Assembly: GCA_029784825.1 (NCBI GenBank)
Contig: JAFMAU010000063.1
Coordinates: 1 to 10,027, forward strand
Source of the DNA: Nitrososphaerota archaeon
GTDB taxonomy: Archaea > Thermoproteota > Nitrososphaeria > Nitrososphaerales > UBA183
Direction: 5' to 3'
DNA: 10,027 nt
Below, in pieces: positions 1-6,393 of this stretch. Under the pieces are notes generated by a model. It saw only the letters and a program-made list of their open reading frames with translations, was not told the origin of the DNA and searched no databases. Positions within the stretch are counted from its first letter, which is position 1, and the number at the start of each line of letters is the position of its first letter. The position numbers and the translations under genes were made by a program.

Positions 1-6
1 TCCCCG

Positions 7-369
7 GTGACCCTCGACAAGATTCGGAGGTTCCTCGAGCCTGTAGAAGTGACAGCGCACGGCAGGTACACCCGTAAGGTGAAGCTCCCCAAGGAATGGG
101 CCCAGGAGATCCGACAGATAGAGACGGAGGCAAGGAAGGGCAAGGCGAGGGGGGCCGGGGGGGCCGTCACCCCCGAGTTCATCGCAGAGCTGGTCGCGGC
201 GGGGGTCCTCCGCAAGAACGAGCCCTTCTACATGTGGATCTACCGCTCGCCTCTCATATTGGCGGAGCTGGACGAGCAGGAGGCGGAGAACAGATCGGTG
301 GCGAAGGGCGGCCTATTCCCCGCGGAGTCGAGGCCCAAGACCAGGGAGGAGTTGAGGGCGACGGCATGA
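7..369 (+). CDS. Small protein with weak AbrB-like N-terminus
   Basis: A 120-residue soluble, charged protein that I do not firmly recognise. Residues 12-36 (VEVTAHGRYTRKVKLPKEWA and flanks) resemble the SpoVT/AbrB swapped-hairpin pattern, in which a strand, a glycine turn and an 'IPKE'-like segment form a DNA-binding dimer. If so, it could be a small transcription regulator, but the match is by eye and weak. Residues 42-52 are Lys/Arg/Gly-rich and look disordered, and a second half contains a compact hydrophobic segment FYMWIYRSPLI. The GTG start at 7 is chosen because GTGA would overlap an upstream TGA in another frame, matching the overlap style of the following genes. The frame is open to the window edge, so a longer N-terminus is possible. 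The stop overlaps the next ATG by four bases (ATGA), suggesting translational coupling. Confidence 0.65.
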   Translation: MTLDKIRRFLEPVEVTAHGRYTRKVKLPKEWAQEIRQIETEARKGKARGAGGAVTPEFIAELVAAGVLRKNEPFYMWIYRSPLILAELDEQEAENRSVAKGGLFPAESRPKTREELRATA

Positions 370-650
370 CCGAGGAGGACGACCGCCGCGTGCGCCCGCG
401 GAACGAGGCCCTCACCCCGACGCCCGTCGACCGCGCGTCAGCCCTCGAGCCCGCCCTCCGCGCGTTCCTCGAGCTGTCCCTCGGGCTCCCTGTCTTCGGG
501 ATGGAGGTCGCCGTCCTGGACCTCCTGATGAAGGCCTCCGCGATGCCCTTCGGCTCCCTGCTCCTGACCGCATTCCTGACGGCCCTGCCCTTCGAGGCGG
601 CCTGGGCGCTGCTAGTCCTGCGCCGCTCGCGGAAGGAGGCCCCGAGTTGA
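366..650 (+). CDS. Small membrane protein, unknown function
   Basis: A 94-residue protein with a charged, Pro/Arg-rich N-terminal 27 residues followed by two hydrophobic stretches (about 29-55 and 61-86) and a basic tail RRSRKEAPS. This suggests a two-helix membrane protein with its tail on the cytoplasmic side by the positive-inside rule. I do not recognise a family. The ATG at 366 overlaps the previous stop as ATGA, and a GAGGG lies 7 nt upstream. The gene ends in TGA that overlaps the TTG start of the following gene. The four-base overlaps on both sides make it likely to be translated as part of the operon, and its position among other membrane proteins upstream of an ATPase hints at a shared membrane complex. 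Confidence 0.6.
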   Translation: MTEEDDRRVRPRNEALTPTPVDRASALEPALRAFLELSLGLPVFGMEVAVLDLLMKASAMPFGSLLLTAFLTALPFEAAWALLVLRRSRKEAPS

Positions 651-1525
651 ACGCGCCGACGGTCCTCCACGTCTGGTGGAACAAGAACAGGAACGTGATA
701 ATGCTAATCCCCATGATAGTGGGGATAATCGTCACCATCCTCTGGTCCTCGACCCTCCCCCTTTACGAGCAGGACTGGGTGATAGGCGTCGGGGTCGCGG
801 TCGCCTTCGGGGCCCCGGCCATCCTGATCGCGTGGGGGACCGTCAAGGCCTGGCAGTTCTCGTGGTTCATCCTCGAGATGGAGCAGCTCCCGGAGAACGT
901 CTATGTCCCCTTCGTCCACCTGAGCGACAGCAGGCCGCTCGCCGGATCCAGGGACAGGTACGCCACGGACGTAGACAGCGCCCGGACGCTTGACGAGCTG
1001 GCCCCCCTCTTCCAGGACGCCGCCGACTTCACCGGGTTCAAGGTCAGGTCTAAGGGGACCCTCGGGGACAGGATCAACCTGACAGGGTACGGCCTCGTCT
1101 ACTTCGGGGGGATGCCGGCCATAGCCCACGGCGTCGAGAGGCTGAGCGTCGCCCCCTCTGTGACCGCGTCCGTGGGGGCGGAAAAGGGGGAGTACAGGCG
1201 CAGGCCGACCTTCGAGCTGCGCGAGTCGGGAAGAGGGGACTACGAGATGATGACTGACCCCCGGGTGCAGGATGCCATGTGGGACGCCTGGCAGGAGGTC
1301 CTGAAGGAGAGGGCTTCCCCGGCCACGGCCCCGGCGCCCGAGGCCGCCCCCGGGCAGAAGCCAGCCCTGGAGGCCGTGCAGGCCTACTGCATAGTCTGCA
1401 GGTCCAAGAGGGAGGTCAGATCCCCCGAGAGGACGACGACGAAGTCGGGGAAGCAGGGCGTCTCCGGGACCTGCCCCGTCTGCGGACGCAGGCTCTTCGC
1501 CATAGTCAAGGGAGGCCAGGCTTGA
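647..1525 (+). CDS. Two-helix membrane protein with C-terminal zinc ribbon (DUF5679-like)
   Basis: A 292-residue protein starting at TTG 647, chosen because GGAGG (635-639) sits 7 nt upstream and the TTG overlaps the previous stop (TTGA). Two transmembrane helices lie at about 16-34 and 44-66. A soluble middle region of about 160 residues follows, then an Ala/Pro-rich linker (224-240), then a zinc-ribbon module at 246-287. Its four cysteines are C248/C251 and C276/C279 (CIVC and CPVC), with the pattern YCxxC, charged strand, GTCPVCGRRLF. That order matches DUF5679 zinc ribbons, which are usually short stand-alone archaeal and viral proteins. Here the module is fused to a membrane protein and would lie in the cytoplasm or face partners there. 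The middle region is not recognised. The function may be scaffolding or nucleic-acid contact near a membrane ATPase, but this is inference. Confidence 0.85.
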   Translation: MNAPTVLHVWWNKNRNVIMLIPMIVGIIVTILWSSTLPLYEQDWVIGVGVAVAFGAPAILIAWGTVKAWQFSWFILEMEQLPENVYVPFVHLSDSRPLAGSRDRYATDVDSARTLDELAPLFQDAADFTGFKVRSKGTLGDRINLTGYGLVYFGGMPAIAHGVERLSVAPSVTASVGAEKGEYRRRPTFELRESGRGDYEMMTDPRVQDAMWDAWQEVLKERASPATAPAPEAAPGQKPALEAVQAYCIVCRSKREVRSPERTTTKSGKQGVSGTCPVCGRRLFAIVKGGQA

Positions 1526-2163
1526 GCTCATCGTCGAAGGGGAAGAGGGACGACAAGGAGTGGGCCGAGAAGATGGACGAGCGGAAGGGCGGTATGCGTG
1601 TCAGCAAGATCGAGAAGGACGTCGAGGACCTGACGGCCATGGTCGCCGAGCTCCTAGAGAGGAACCCGGCCCGCGGCCAGGAGGACAAGCCTCGTCCCCC
1701 GATCATATTCGAGAAGGCGGAAGGGCGGGCGGCGTTCGAGGAGGAGTCGGACGCGGCTTCGACGCTGAGGCGGGCGCTCTACGGCAAGCAGAAGGCGCTC
1801 AAAGACCTCAACGACGTAGCGACGGCGGGCTACGAGGCGGAGGGGGACGTCTTCGCCGACCTGCACGTGCTCCACGCCGACATGGTCAGGCGGAGGTCAA
1901 GGTACGAGGCGATCGAGAGGAGGTACAGCCAGGGGGCAGACCTGACGACGAAGCTGCTGAAGGCCCTCCCGTGGATCGTCTCGCTGGTGGTAGGCTCCCT
2001 GCTGGTCTACGGTCTCGTGGTCGAGCCCTCCAACTTCCAGTTCGTCTGGCTCCGAATAGCTTCCGACGTAAGGCTCCAGGTCGTGCTCGGCTCCACGGTG
2101 GCCATAGTGGTGGGCGCCTTCGTGCTGTCGCTGTGGCGCTCGAAGAGGAAGCCCAAGGAGTAA
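1522..2163 (+). CDS. Coiled-coil protein with two C-terminal membrane helices
   Basis: A 213-residue protein. The start is placed at TTG 1522, which overlaps the previous stop as TTGA and has GGAGG at 1511-1515, 6 nt upstream. An in-frame start further upstream would lie deep inside the previous gene. Residues 1-48 are highly charged with a heptad-like segment (about 27-47, VSKIEKDVEDLTAMVAELL) that may form a coiled coil. Residues 70-146 are predicted mostly helical and charged. Two membrane helices follow at about 149-168 and 186-205, then a basic tail (RSKRKPKE). The large N-terminal part is therefore likely cytoplasmic. No family is recognised. Its place between the zinc-ribbon membrane protein and the ATPase fits a structural subunit of a membrane-bound assembly. 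Confidence 0.8.
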   Translation: MSSSSKGKRDDKEWAEKMDERKGGMRVSKIEKDVEDLTAMVAELLERNPARGQEDKPRPPIIFEKAEGRAAFEEESDAASTLRRALYGKQKALKDLNDVATAGYEAEGDVFADLHVLHADMVRRRSRYEAIERRYSQGADLTTKLLKALPWIVSLVVGSLLVYGLVVEPSNFQFVWLRIASDVRLQVVLGSTVAIVVGAFVLSLWRSKRKPKE

Positions 2164-2166
2164 GGC

Positions 2167-2748
2167 TTGTCGGACGAAAAGAAGAAGCCGTCCTTCGTAG
2201 GCCGGGTGGTCCGCGACCTCAAGTACTCGTCCGAGCAGCAGGACGCAGAGATACAGAAGACGCTGGGGAAGCAGCTCTACTACAACAAGCTAGCCTCGAA
2301 GCTGCAGGACGCCCTCGTCGAATCCAGCCTTGCTATCTTCGACGTCGACACAGACATCGAGTACAGGGTGCTCGAGGCCTCGGCGCTGGTGAGCCTCAGG
2401 ATGGCAGGCCTGCAGGGGAGGACCAACCCCCGCCTGGCGGACCTCTACGACATCTGGATGGAGATCCTCTCGCAGGAGTGGATCCCCCTGGTGAAAGGAT
2501 GCAGGGTCGCGGCGCGGAGGATAAAGATGAGAGGAGGACGGACGCTCGTGGTCGAGGGCCTCCGTCATCTTGACGACATCAAGGACACGTATGGCGCCAT
2601 GAACGTGATCCCCTGGGCGTTCAGGCTCATGGCCAGGTCCTTCGGCAGCGAGTTCGAGCTCGTCCAGTGGGTCGCGCTGGTCCAGAGCTTCTCCCAGGAG
2701 GGAGGGGCGCGTCGAGTGCAGGTGGGGAGCTCCGGTGGCACGGACTGA
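2167..2748 (+). CDS. Soluble protein of unknown function
   Basis: A 193-residue, mostly helical, soluble protein with no signal peptide or clear membrane helix. The TTG start at 2167 has AAGGAG (2155-2160) 6 nt upstream and lies 3 nt after the previous stop. The N-terminus is lysine-rich (SDEKKKPSF). The middle carries amphipathic helices, including a segment LEASALVSLRMAGLQGR. I see no catalytic motif and do not recognise a family. It ends 14 nt inside the ATPase gene, so the two are probably translated together and may form a complex, for example as an adaptor between the ATPase and its membrane partners. That role is only suggested by context. Confidence 0.75.
   Translation: MSDEKKKPSFVGRVVRDLKYSSEQQDAEIQKTLGKQLYYNKLASKLQDALVESSLAIFDVDTDIEYRVLEASALVSLRMAGLQGRTNPRLADLYDIWMEILSQEWIPLVKGCRVAARRIKMRGGRTLVVEGLRHLDDIKDTYGAMNVIPWAFRLMARSFGSEFELVQWVALVQSFSQEGGARRVQVGSSGGTD
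2724..2729 (+). promoter_or_regulatory. Ribosome binding site for the ATPase gene
   Basis: GGGGAG lies 5 nt upstream of GTG 2735 and inside the end of the preceding gene. It supports the GTG as the start, because other upstream GTG codons nearby (2716, 2722) are in a different frame. Confidence 0.55.
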
Positions 2749-3958
2749 GGCCGAAGAGGACCACAGCACCTACACCCAGATCAAGGGGAGCAGGTCCTTC
2801 TCCGAGTTCCTCTCCTGGACGCTGAACCCGCAGAAGTTCACGCGTGTGGACCTCGGGGCCGCAGAGCTCTCGGCGGAGGAGAAGGCGTGGTTCTACTACG
2901 TCTGCTTCCGAAAGCGCAACCAGTTCTCCGGCCACATAGACGTCGACGCGCCGCTCAGGTACATCGCCAACGGTATCAGCGGGGCGGGGAAGAGCGAGCT
3001 CGTCAGGAACATCTCGGCCCACTTCCCCAAGATGATCGGCCTCTACGGGTCGGGGGACGACGAGACTCTGGCGGACCTGCGCGCTTACGACTACCGAGGG
3101 AAGGTCAGTAGCCGGCTCATCGCGAAGAACCTCGAGAACTGGGAGAGAGGGCTGATCATCGGCCCGCGGACCACCAGCGTGACGTCCTCCTGGGACTACG
3201 TCACCTACGACAAGCTGACCCTCAAAGACGTCGAGACGCACGGGGTGGTCGTCTGCCCGAGACGCATCTATCCGTCCGTCCGCTCCTTCTTCATGGGGAC
3301 CGAGCGCGTGGTCGACGTCCTGCAGCGGCGCGAGGACGAGCGCCCCGTCTGGTTCCTGAAGATCCTCGAGGCCGCCAACGTCCTCTACGCCCGGACCACG
3401 ATCAGCCACGTCCGAGCCGCCGACGCCAAGGCCTACCTGATCTTCCTTCAGCGGGAGCTCAGGCACAGCGGGCTGGCCCTGGGGGTCGACAGCCAGTACT
3501 CCGTGTCGATGGACAAGGAGATCCGGACCAACGCGGAATACACCTTCTGGAAGAATCTAGGCTCCGACCGCCTGCCCAAGGACGTCAACTGGATGCAGGG
3601 CTGGGTCCCTCCCGACGGCTTCGCGGGGATGTACCCGAACGAATACGTCGTCAAGGACAAGTGGGGAGGGATCTACCTGGGGACCTTCAAGATGGCGCCC
3701 TGGTACCGCCGCCACCGCGAGAAGCTCTATGAGACCCTGGGCATCAGGCGCGACGTCGGAGAGCCCGACTTGGCCGACGAGCCCCCCGACGACGGGCGGG
3801 ACTTGGAGCTGCACCAGGAGATAGTGAAGGCCTACCTCAAGGAGCGGACCATCAAGGGGGCCGCCAGGGAGTCGGGCCACGACAGAGACACGGTGAAGGC
3901 CCACGTCAAGGACCACTTCACAGACAAGTCCTGCAGCTGCTACGGGAAGGCGACCTAG
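2735..3958 (+). CDS. P-loop ATPase of HerA/FtsK type with C-terminal helix-turn-helix
   Basis: A 407-residue ATPase. Walker A is at residues 80-87 (GISGAGKS). A Walker B-like strand is at 205-212 (VWFLKILE) followed by AANVL. The order strand, acidic residue, small residues, Asn resembles the DEAHN motif of HerA-type ATPases, but the usual Asp is Leu here. A later block GLALGVDSQYS (Q254) followed by DKEIRTNAEY resembles the sensor-glutamine region of that superfamily (HerA, FtsK, viral packaging and conjugation ATPases). The family assignment is by motif order only. Residues about 360-395 form a helix-turn-helix (IKGAARESGHDRDTVKAHV), followed by a cysteine pair CSC. Such enzymes translocate DNA or drive assembly at membranes. 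It overlaps the previous gene by 14 nt and follows three membrane proteins. The TAG stop abuts the recombinase frame. Confidence 0.75.
   Translation: MARTEAEEDHSTYTQIKGSRSFSEFLSWTLNPQKFTRVDLGAAELSAEEKAWFYYVCFRKRNQFSGHIDVDAPLRYIANGISGAGKSELVRNISAHFPKMIGLYGSGDDETLADLRAYDYRGKVSSRLIAKNLENWERGLIIGPRTTSVTSSWDYVTYDKLTLKDVETHGVVVCPRRIYPSVRSFFMGTERVVDVLQRREDERPVWFLKILEAANVLYARTTISHVRAADAKAYLIFLQRELRHSGLALGVDSQYSVSMDKEIRTNAEYTFWKNLGSDRLPKDVNWMQGWVPPDGFAGMYPNEYVVKDKWGGIYLGTFKMAPWYRRHREKLYETLGIRRDVGEPDLADEPPDDGRDLELHQEIVKAYLKERTIKGAARESGHDRDTVKAHVKDHFTDKSCSCYGKAT
3944..3950 (+). promoter_or_regulatory. Possible ribosome binding site for recombinase
   Basis: GGGAAGG lies 8 nt upstream of the ACG codon at 3959, inside the end of the ATPase gene. 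It is a weaker match than the other sites in this operon, but its spacing fits initiation at 3959. By contrast the GAGGAG before GTG 4061 is about 15 nt away, too far for normal use. Confidence 0.3.
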
Positions 3959-4672
3959 ACGCCGAAGCGCTCGGTCGCGGACATCAAGGAGTTCTGGCCT
4001 CCCGCCAGGGTCCTGGAGATCGCCTACGGCGCATACTCCGAGGAGTTCGTCAGCCCGAAGGTGAGGCTCGAGCACGCGGCCTTCGTCCCTGCCGCCTACC
4101 TCCCGGGCTTCCGCATCAACGAGGCCTTGTCGCTGACAAAGTCGCAGTTCCAGTGGCGGACCTCCCTGGAGGGGGAGCTCTTCCTTGTGATCGAGCAAGC
4201 GAAGGTCGAGAAGTCGGGGGGACGCTTCCGCAGCTATCCGGTCCTTCCCAGCGACCCTCTGGCCAGGCCCCTGCTCGCACATCTGAACCAGGTGGAGGAC
4301 GGACTCGACTTCGTCTTCACCTCGAGCGAGAGGACTTTCCGGAACGTCCTCGACCGGGTCACCGGAGGCGAGGTCTGGCCGCACTGGTTCAGGGAGCAGC
4401 GCAACACGTTCCTGGCCACGGGCTTCACCAGGGACGAACGCAACAGGATCTTCGCATGGTCTGAGGGGGCCTCCTTCAACCGGAGCCGCCGAAGGCGGAG
4501 GAGCATGGCAGACCTGTACGACTCCATGAACTGGATGAGTTACGCCGACAGGCTGGCCAAGCTGACGCGCTCCTATTGGCTGCACCAGCAAGTCCCCGCC
4601 AGGCTGCAGGAATGGATGGCCACCCTTCCGCCTTCGTTCAAGGCTCCCGGCTCCGACCCGTCGTCACCGTAG
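3959..4672 (+). CDS. Tyrosine recombinase / integrase catalytic domain, unusual start
   Basis: A 237-codon open frame directly following the ATPase stop. It encodes a tyrosine recombinase catalytic domain. Numbering from 3959, the catalytic residues are R52 in PGFRINEALSL (box I), a lysine in the beta region (K82 or K85), H142 and R145 in HWFR (box II), W167 in IFAWS at the usual His/Trp position, and a nucleophile Tyr at Y187 (DLYDSMNW) or Y195. Such enzymes cut and rejoin DNA for integration or excision. There is no N-terminal core-binding or arm-binding domain, so it is short for the family. The first in-frame ordinary start is GTG 4061, which would remove the first helices of the catalytic fold. 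The upstream codons look coding (VADIKEFWPPARVLEIAYG). I therefore extend to ACG 3959, with the true start unresolved. Confidence 0.75.
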   Translation, partial: TPKRSVADIKEFWPPARVLEIAYGAYSEEFVSPKVRLEHAAFVPAAYLPGFRINEALSLTKSQFQWRTSLEGELFLVIEQAKVEKSGGRFRSYPVLPSDPLARPLLAHLNQVEDGLDFVFTSSERTFRNVLDRVTGGEVWPHWFREQRNTFLATGFTRDERNRIFAWSEGASFNRSRRRRRSMADLYDSMNWMSYADRLAKLTRSYWLHQQVPARLQEWMATLPPSFKAPGSDPSSP

Positions 4673-4687
4673 GGACCGACCCGGCCT

Positions 4688-4716
4688 CCACCCCCTCCCC
4701 CCTCCCCCCTCGCGAG
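4688..4716. other. C-rich tract with adjoining palindrome
   Basis: Between the recombinase stop and the minus-strand gene is a run of C-tracts of five to six bases separated by single T bases (4691-4710). It ends in an 8-base perfect palindrome CTCGCGAG (4709-4716). A further C-run lies at 4732-4737. The minus strand therefore carries four G-runs that could fold into a G-quadruplex, although the last loop would be long (about 20 nt). No function can be assigned. Confidence 0.4.
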
Positions 4717-4787
4717 TCGCCCTAAGTCCCTCCCCCCATGCCGATTCCTCGCGGAGAATAGGCAACCACGGTCGGACGGGGGCGGCG

Positions 4788-4821
4788 CTCTTTCTCTCTC
4801 TTCTATTCTATTCTTCTTGTT
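4788..4821 (+). terminator. Pyrimidine-tract terminator for operon 1
   Basis: A 34-nt stretch almost free of purines, rich in T with TTCTATTCTATTCTTCTTG, lies about 115 nt after the recombinase stop in otherwise GC-rich sequence. Archaeal transcription commonly ends at such U-rich tracts without a strong hairpin. A small hairpin with one bulge (ATTC/GAAT and CTC/GAG, 4744-4759) lies upstream and is probably incidental. The tract runs right up to the stop codon of the convergent minus-strand gene. Confidence 0.5.
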
Positions 4822-5182
4822 ATTGAGGGGAAGGGGCAGGATGCGACCCCGGGCGCACCACGAGCACGGACGCCACGGTGGCCAGGACCTGTATCCCCAG
4901 CAGCGCAAGGAACACCTGGTCGAGCTCCCCGCGGACGGGGTTGAAGGCGAGGACCAGGACGACCGCGAGGACGGCCGGGACGGCGATGGCCCTGATCAGC
5001 GCGGCCCTCCTGCCGGAGCCGCCGAGGGCCCATCCGAGGAGCACCCCGACCAGCTCCACCAGGACCACCACAGCCAGGGTGACCGCCGTCCCGTAGGATA
5101 CACGGGGCTGCAGGTAGAAGACCACCAGCAGGGAAGAGAACAGCCAGGAGAACAGCTCGCGGCCGAGCGTCCGCCGGATCAT
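4820..5182 (-). CDS. Small four-helix membrane protein
   Basis: A 120-residue protein on the minus strand with four predicted membrane helices at about 10-24, 31-53, 62-80 and 88-108. The N-terminus is basic (MIRRTLGRE), and the tail is Pro-rich and soluble. I do not recognise a family. The ATG at 5182 is supported by a TATA-like box centred about 28 nt upstream, typical of a leaderless archaeal transcript, and no Shine-Dalgarno sequence is needed. It is transcribed away from the envelope cluster and convergently with operon 1. Being the only minus-strand gene, it may encode a regulator or an accessory membrane factor such as an immunity or superinfection-exclusion protein, but nothing in the sequence proves that. 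Confidence 0.75.
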   Translation of the reverse strand: MIRRTLGRELFSWLFSSLLVVFYLQPRVSYGTAVTLAVVVLVELVGVLLGWALGGSGRRAALIRAIAVPAVLAVVLVLAFNPVRGELDQVFLALLGIQVLATVASVLVVRPGSHPAPSPQ

Positions 5183-5205
5183 CGGAGCTGCGGGGGCTTC
5201 GGTCC

Positions 5206-5214
5206 GATAAAAGG
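5206..5214 (-). promoter_or_regulatory. TATA-like box for the minus-strand membrane gene
   Basis: Read on the minus strand the core is TTTTAT (5212-5207), centred 27-28 nt upstream of the ATG at 5182. That is the normal distance between an archaeal TATA box and a transcription start, so the transcript is probably leaderless. The box stands out against the GC-rich background. Confidence 0.55.
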
Positions 5215-5220
5215 AATGGT

Positions 5221-5240
5221 AGCACTAAGTAGCGCTCAGT
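5221..5240. repeat. 10-bp imperfect tandem repeat, candidate operator
   Basis: AGCACTAAGT is followed directly by AGCGCTCAGT, with 8 of 10 positions identical. The spacing is one helical turn, so a regulator could bind both copies on the same face. The pair lies between the two divergent TATA boxes. Short palindromes AGCGCT (5231-5236) and GGCGCC (5241-5246) sit in or next to it, and TGGCGC recurs at 5240 and 5272. Confidence 0.4.
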
Positions 5241-5247
5241 GGCGCCA

Positions 5248-5258
5248 GTAGTTATTAC
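5248..5258 (+). promoter_or_regulatory. TATA-like box for envelope cluster
   Basis: AGTTATTA, with core TTATTA at 5252-5257, is centred about 30 nt upstream of ATG 5285, which has no ribosome binding site. This fits a leaderless or very short-leader archaeal transcript starting the block 2 genes. Confidence 0.5.
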
Positions 5259-5284
5259 CGACGCGGCTGCCTGGCGCTCAACGG

Positions 5285-6370
5285 ATGAAAACATCCATCA
5301 CAGACAGAAAGCGCATAGCGGCATCAGGAACGTCCATCGTCATCATAATACTTCTCATAGCCGTAGTGGCGACGGTCGCCTATGTGGAGCTCCCGGGCCC
5401 CACGCAGTCGGTCATCTGCAAGTTACAAGGACAGACAGGCTGCGCCACGACGACTCCCACCACGCCCAACACGCAAGGCAACGTCGCGGGCAAGATCCAG
5501 TTCAACATCCAGGACCTCCTCGCAGGAGGGGGACAGGCTGCCTCGGTGAACGTCTACCCCTCGAAGGGCACGGTCATCGGCGGCCTAACCTACTCTGGCC
5601 TAACAAAGTCTGACAGCGGCACGGCGTCCTCGGCGGGGGTGTACACCACCAACCTCGAGTACCCGGTGGGAGCTGTCCTCAACGTCGAAGTCACCCTCAC
5701 CAACTACGTCTCAGAGTGGTTCAGCGTCGTCAGCACGGGCGTGACCCCGACCGCACAGGCCCAGGGGACGGCTAGTCAGTCCAACCTCTTCATAGGCAAG
5801 CTCGGCACCTTCAGTATCTCGGTGGTCGACGACCAGGGCAACAGCTACACCTCAGGCACGAGCGTCGGAAACTTCACGAAGTCCGGCAAGTGTCCGACCA
5901 ACAACTTCTGCCTCGGTGAGAGCACCATAAACTTCGCGGTCACCATCAGGAACACCGTCACCAACACAGGGTACATTACCTCACAGGACCCGCTCACAGG
6001 CCACACCTGGGGCGACGCCATGGAATTCTACACCACGGGCTCCTCGGTCACTGTCGGAGCCATGACCTCCTACACCAGGGGGTCTGACACCTACTGGGTC
6101 GCGCCGATCCCCGATGGGATCACAGACGGGCAGGCGACCACAGGGGGGATCTCCATGCAGAGCATAAACTCCGCCAACGTCGGCGGGACCTACACCCTGA
6201 ACTTCGCGGTCAGCAAGGGCACCCTGACGGCAGGAAGCTCCCAGAGCATCGTCATCGAGCAGCAGATCTACGCGGACATCGCCTACTTCACCGCGAACTC
6301 CGCCTCGTGGAACCCATCGGCGACCACGACCGGCGCAGCGAGCGCATTCACCCTCAAGCTGGCAGCCTAG
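5285..6370 (+). CDS. Pilin-like anchored surface protein
   Basis: A 361-residue exported protein. Its N-terminus has a short basic segment (TDRKRIAASG) followed directly by a 19-residue hydrophobic helix (about 17-35). This resembles archaeal type IV pilin (class III) signal peptides, in which the helix stays with the mature protein and forms the filament core. Without a recognised cleavage site it could equally be an uncleaved N-terminal membrane anchor. The remainder is Ser/Thr/Gly-rich and beta-strand-like, with Cys pairs C45/C53 and C203/C209 that probably form disulfides. It is longer than most pilins. It is first in its block and has its own promoter, so it may be the most strongly expressed structural protein here. 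Alternatives are a virion surface protein or an S-layer-like adhesin. No named family is recognised. Confidence 0.8.
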   Translation: MKTSITDRKRIAASGTSIVIIILLIAVVATVAYVELPGPTQSVICKLQGQTGCATTTPTTPNTQGNVAGKIQFNIQDLLAGGGQAASVNVYPSKGTVIGGLTYSGLTKSDSGTASSAGVYTTNLEYPVGAVLNVEVTLTNYVSEWFSVVSTGVTPTAQAQGTASQSNLFIGKLGTFSISVVDDQGNSYTSGTSVGNFTKSGKCPTNNFCLGESTINFAVTIRNTVTNTGYITSQDPLTGHTWGDAMEFYTTGSSVTVGAMTSYTRGSDTYWVAPIPDGITDGQATTGGISMQSINSANVGGTYTLNFAVSKGTLTAGSSQSIVIEQQIYADIAYFTANSASWNPSATTTGAASAFTLKLAA

Positions 6371-6393
6371 GCCGCTACTCTCTGGCGAGTGCC

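Noticed and set aside
704..1531. 275-codon minus-strand open frame
   Set aside because: Antisense to the zinc-ribbon membrane protein. Its Gly/Pro/Arg-rich sequence has no domain and looks like a shadow frame.
1560..2573. 337-codon + strand open frame across two genes
   Set aside because: Arg/Gly-rich composition, and it overlaps two genes that have their own ribosome binding sites and hydrophobic segments.
3956..3958. TAG read as pyrrolysine
   Set aside because: TAG also ends the genes at 4672, 6370 and 7920 in this window, so it is a common stop here. Readthrough at this one site remains possible but no specific signal was seen.
3557..4591. 344-codon open frame on the minus strand
   Set aside because: It spans the ATPase-recombinase junction, lies antisense to frames with recognisable motifs, and has the low-complexity composition expected of a GC-rich shadow.
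4721..4790. Possible tRNA remnant or attachment site next to the recombinase
   Set aside because: A GATTCC stretch recalls a T-arm, but no acceptor stem, anticodon arm or matching repeat elsewhere in the window was found.
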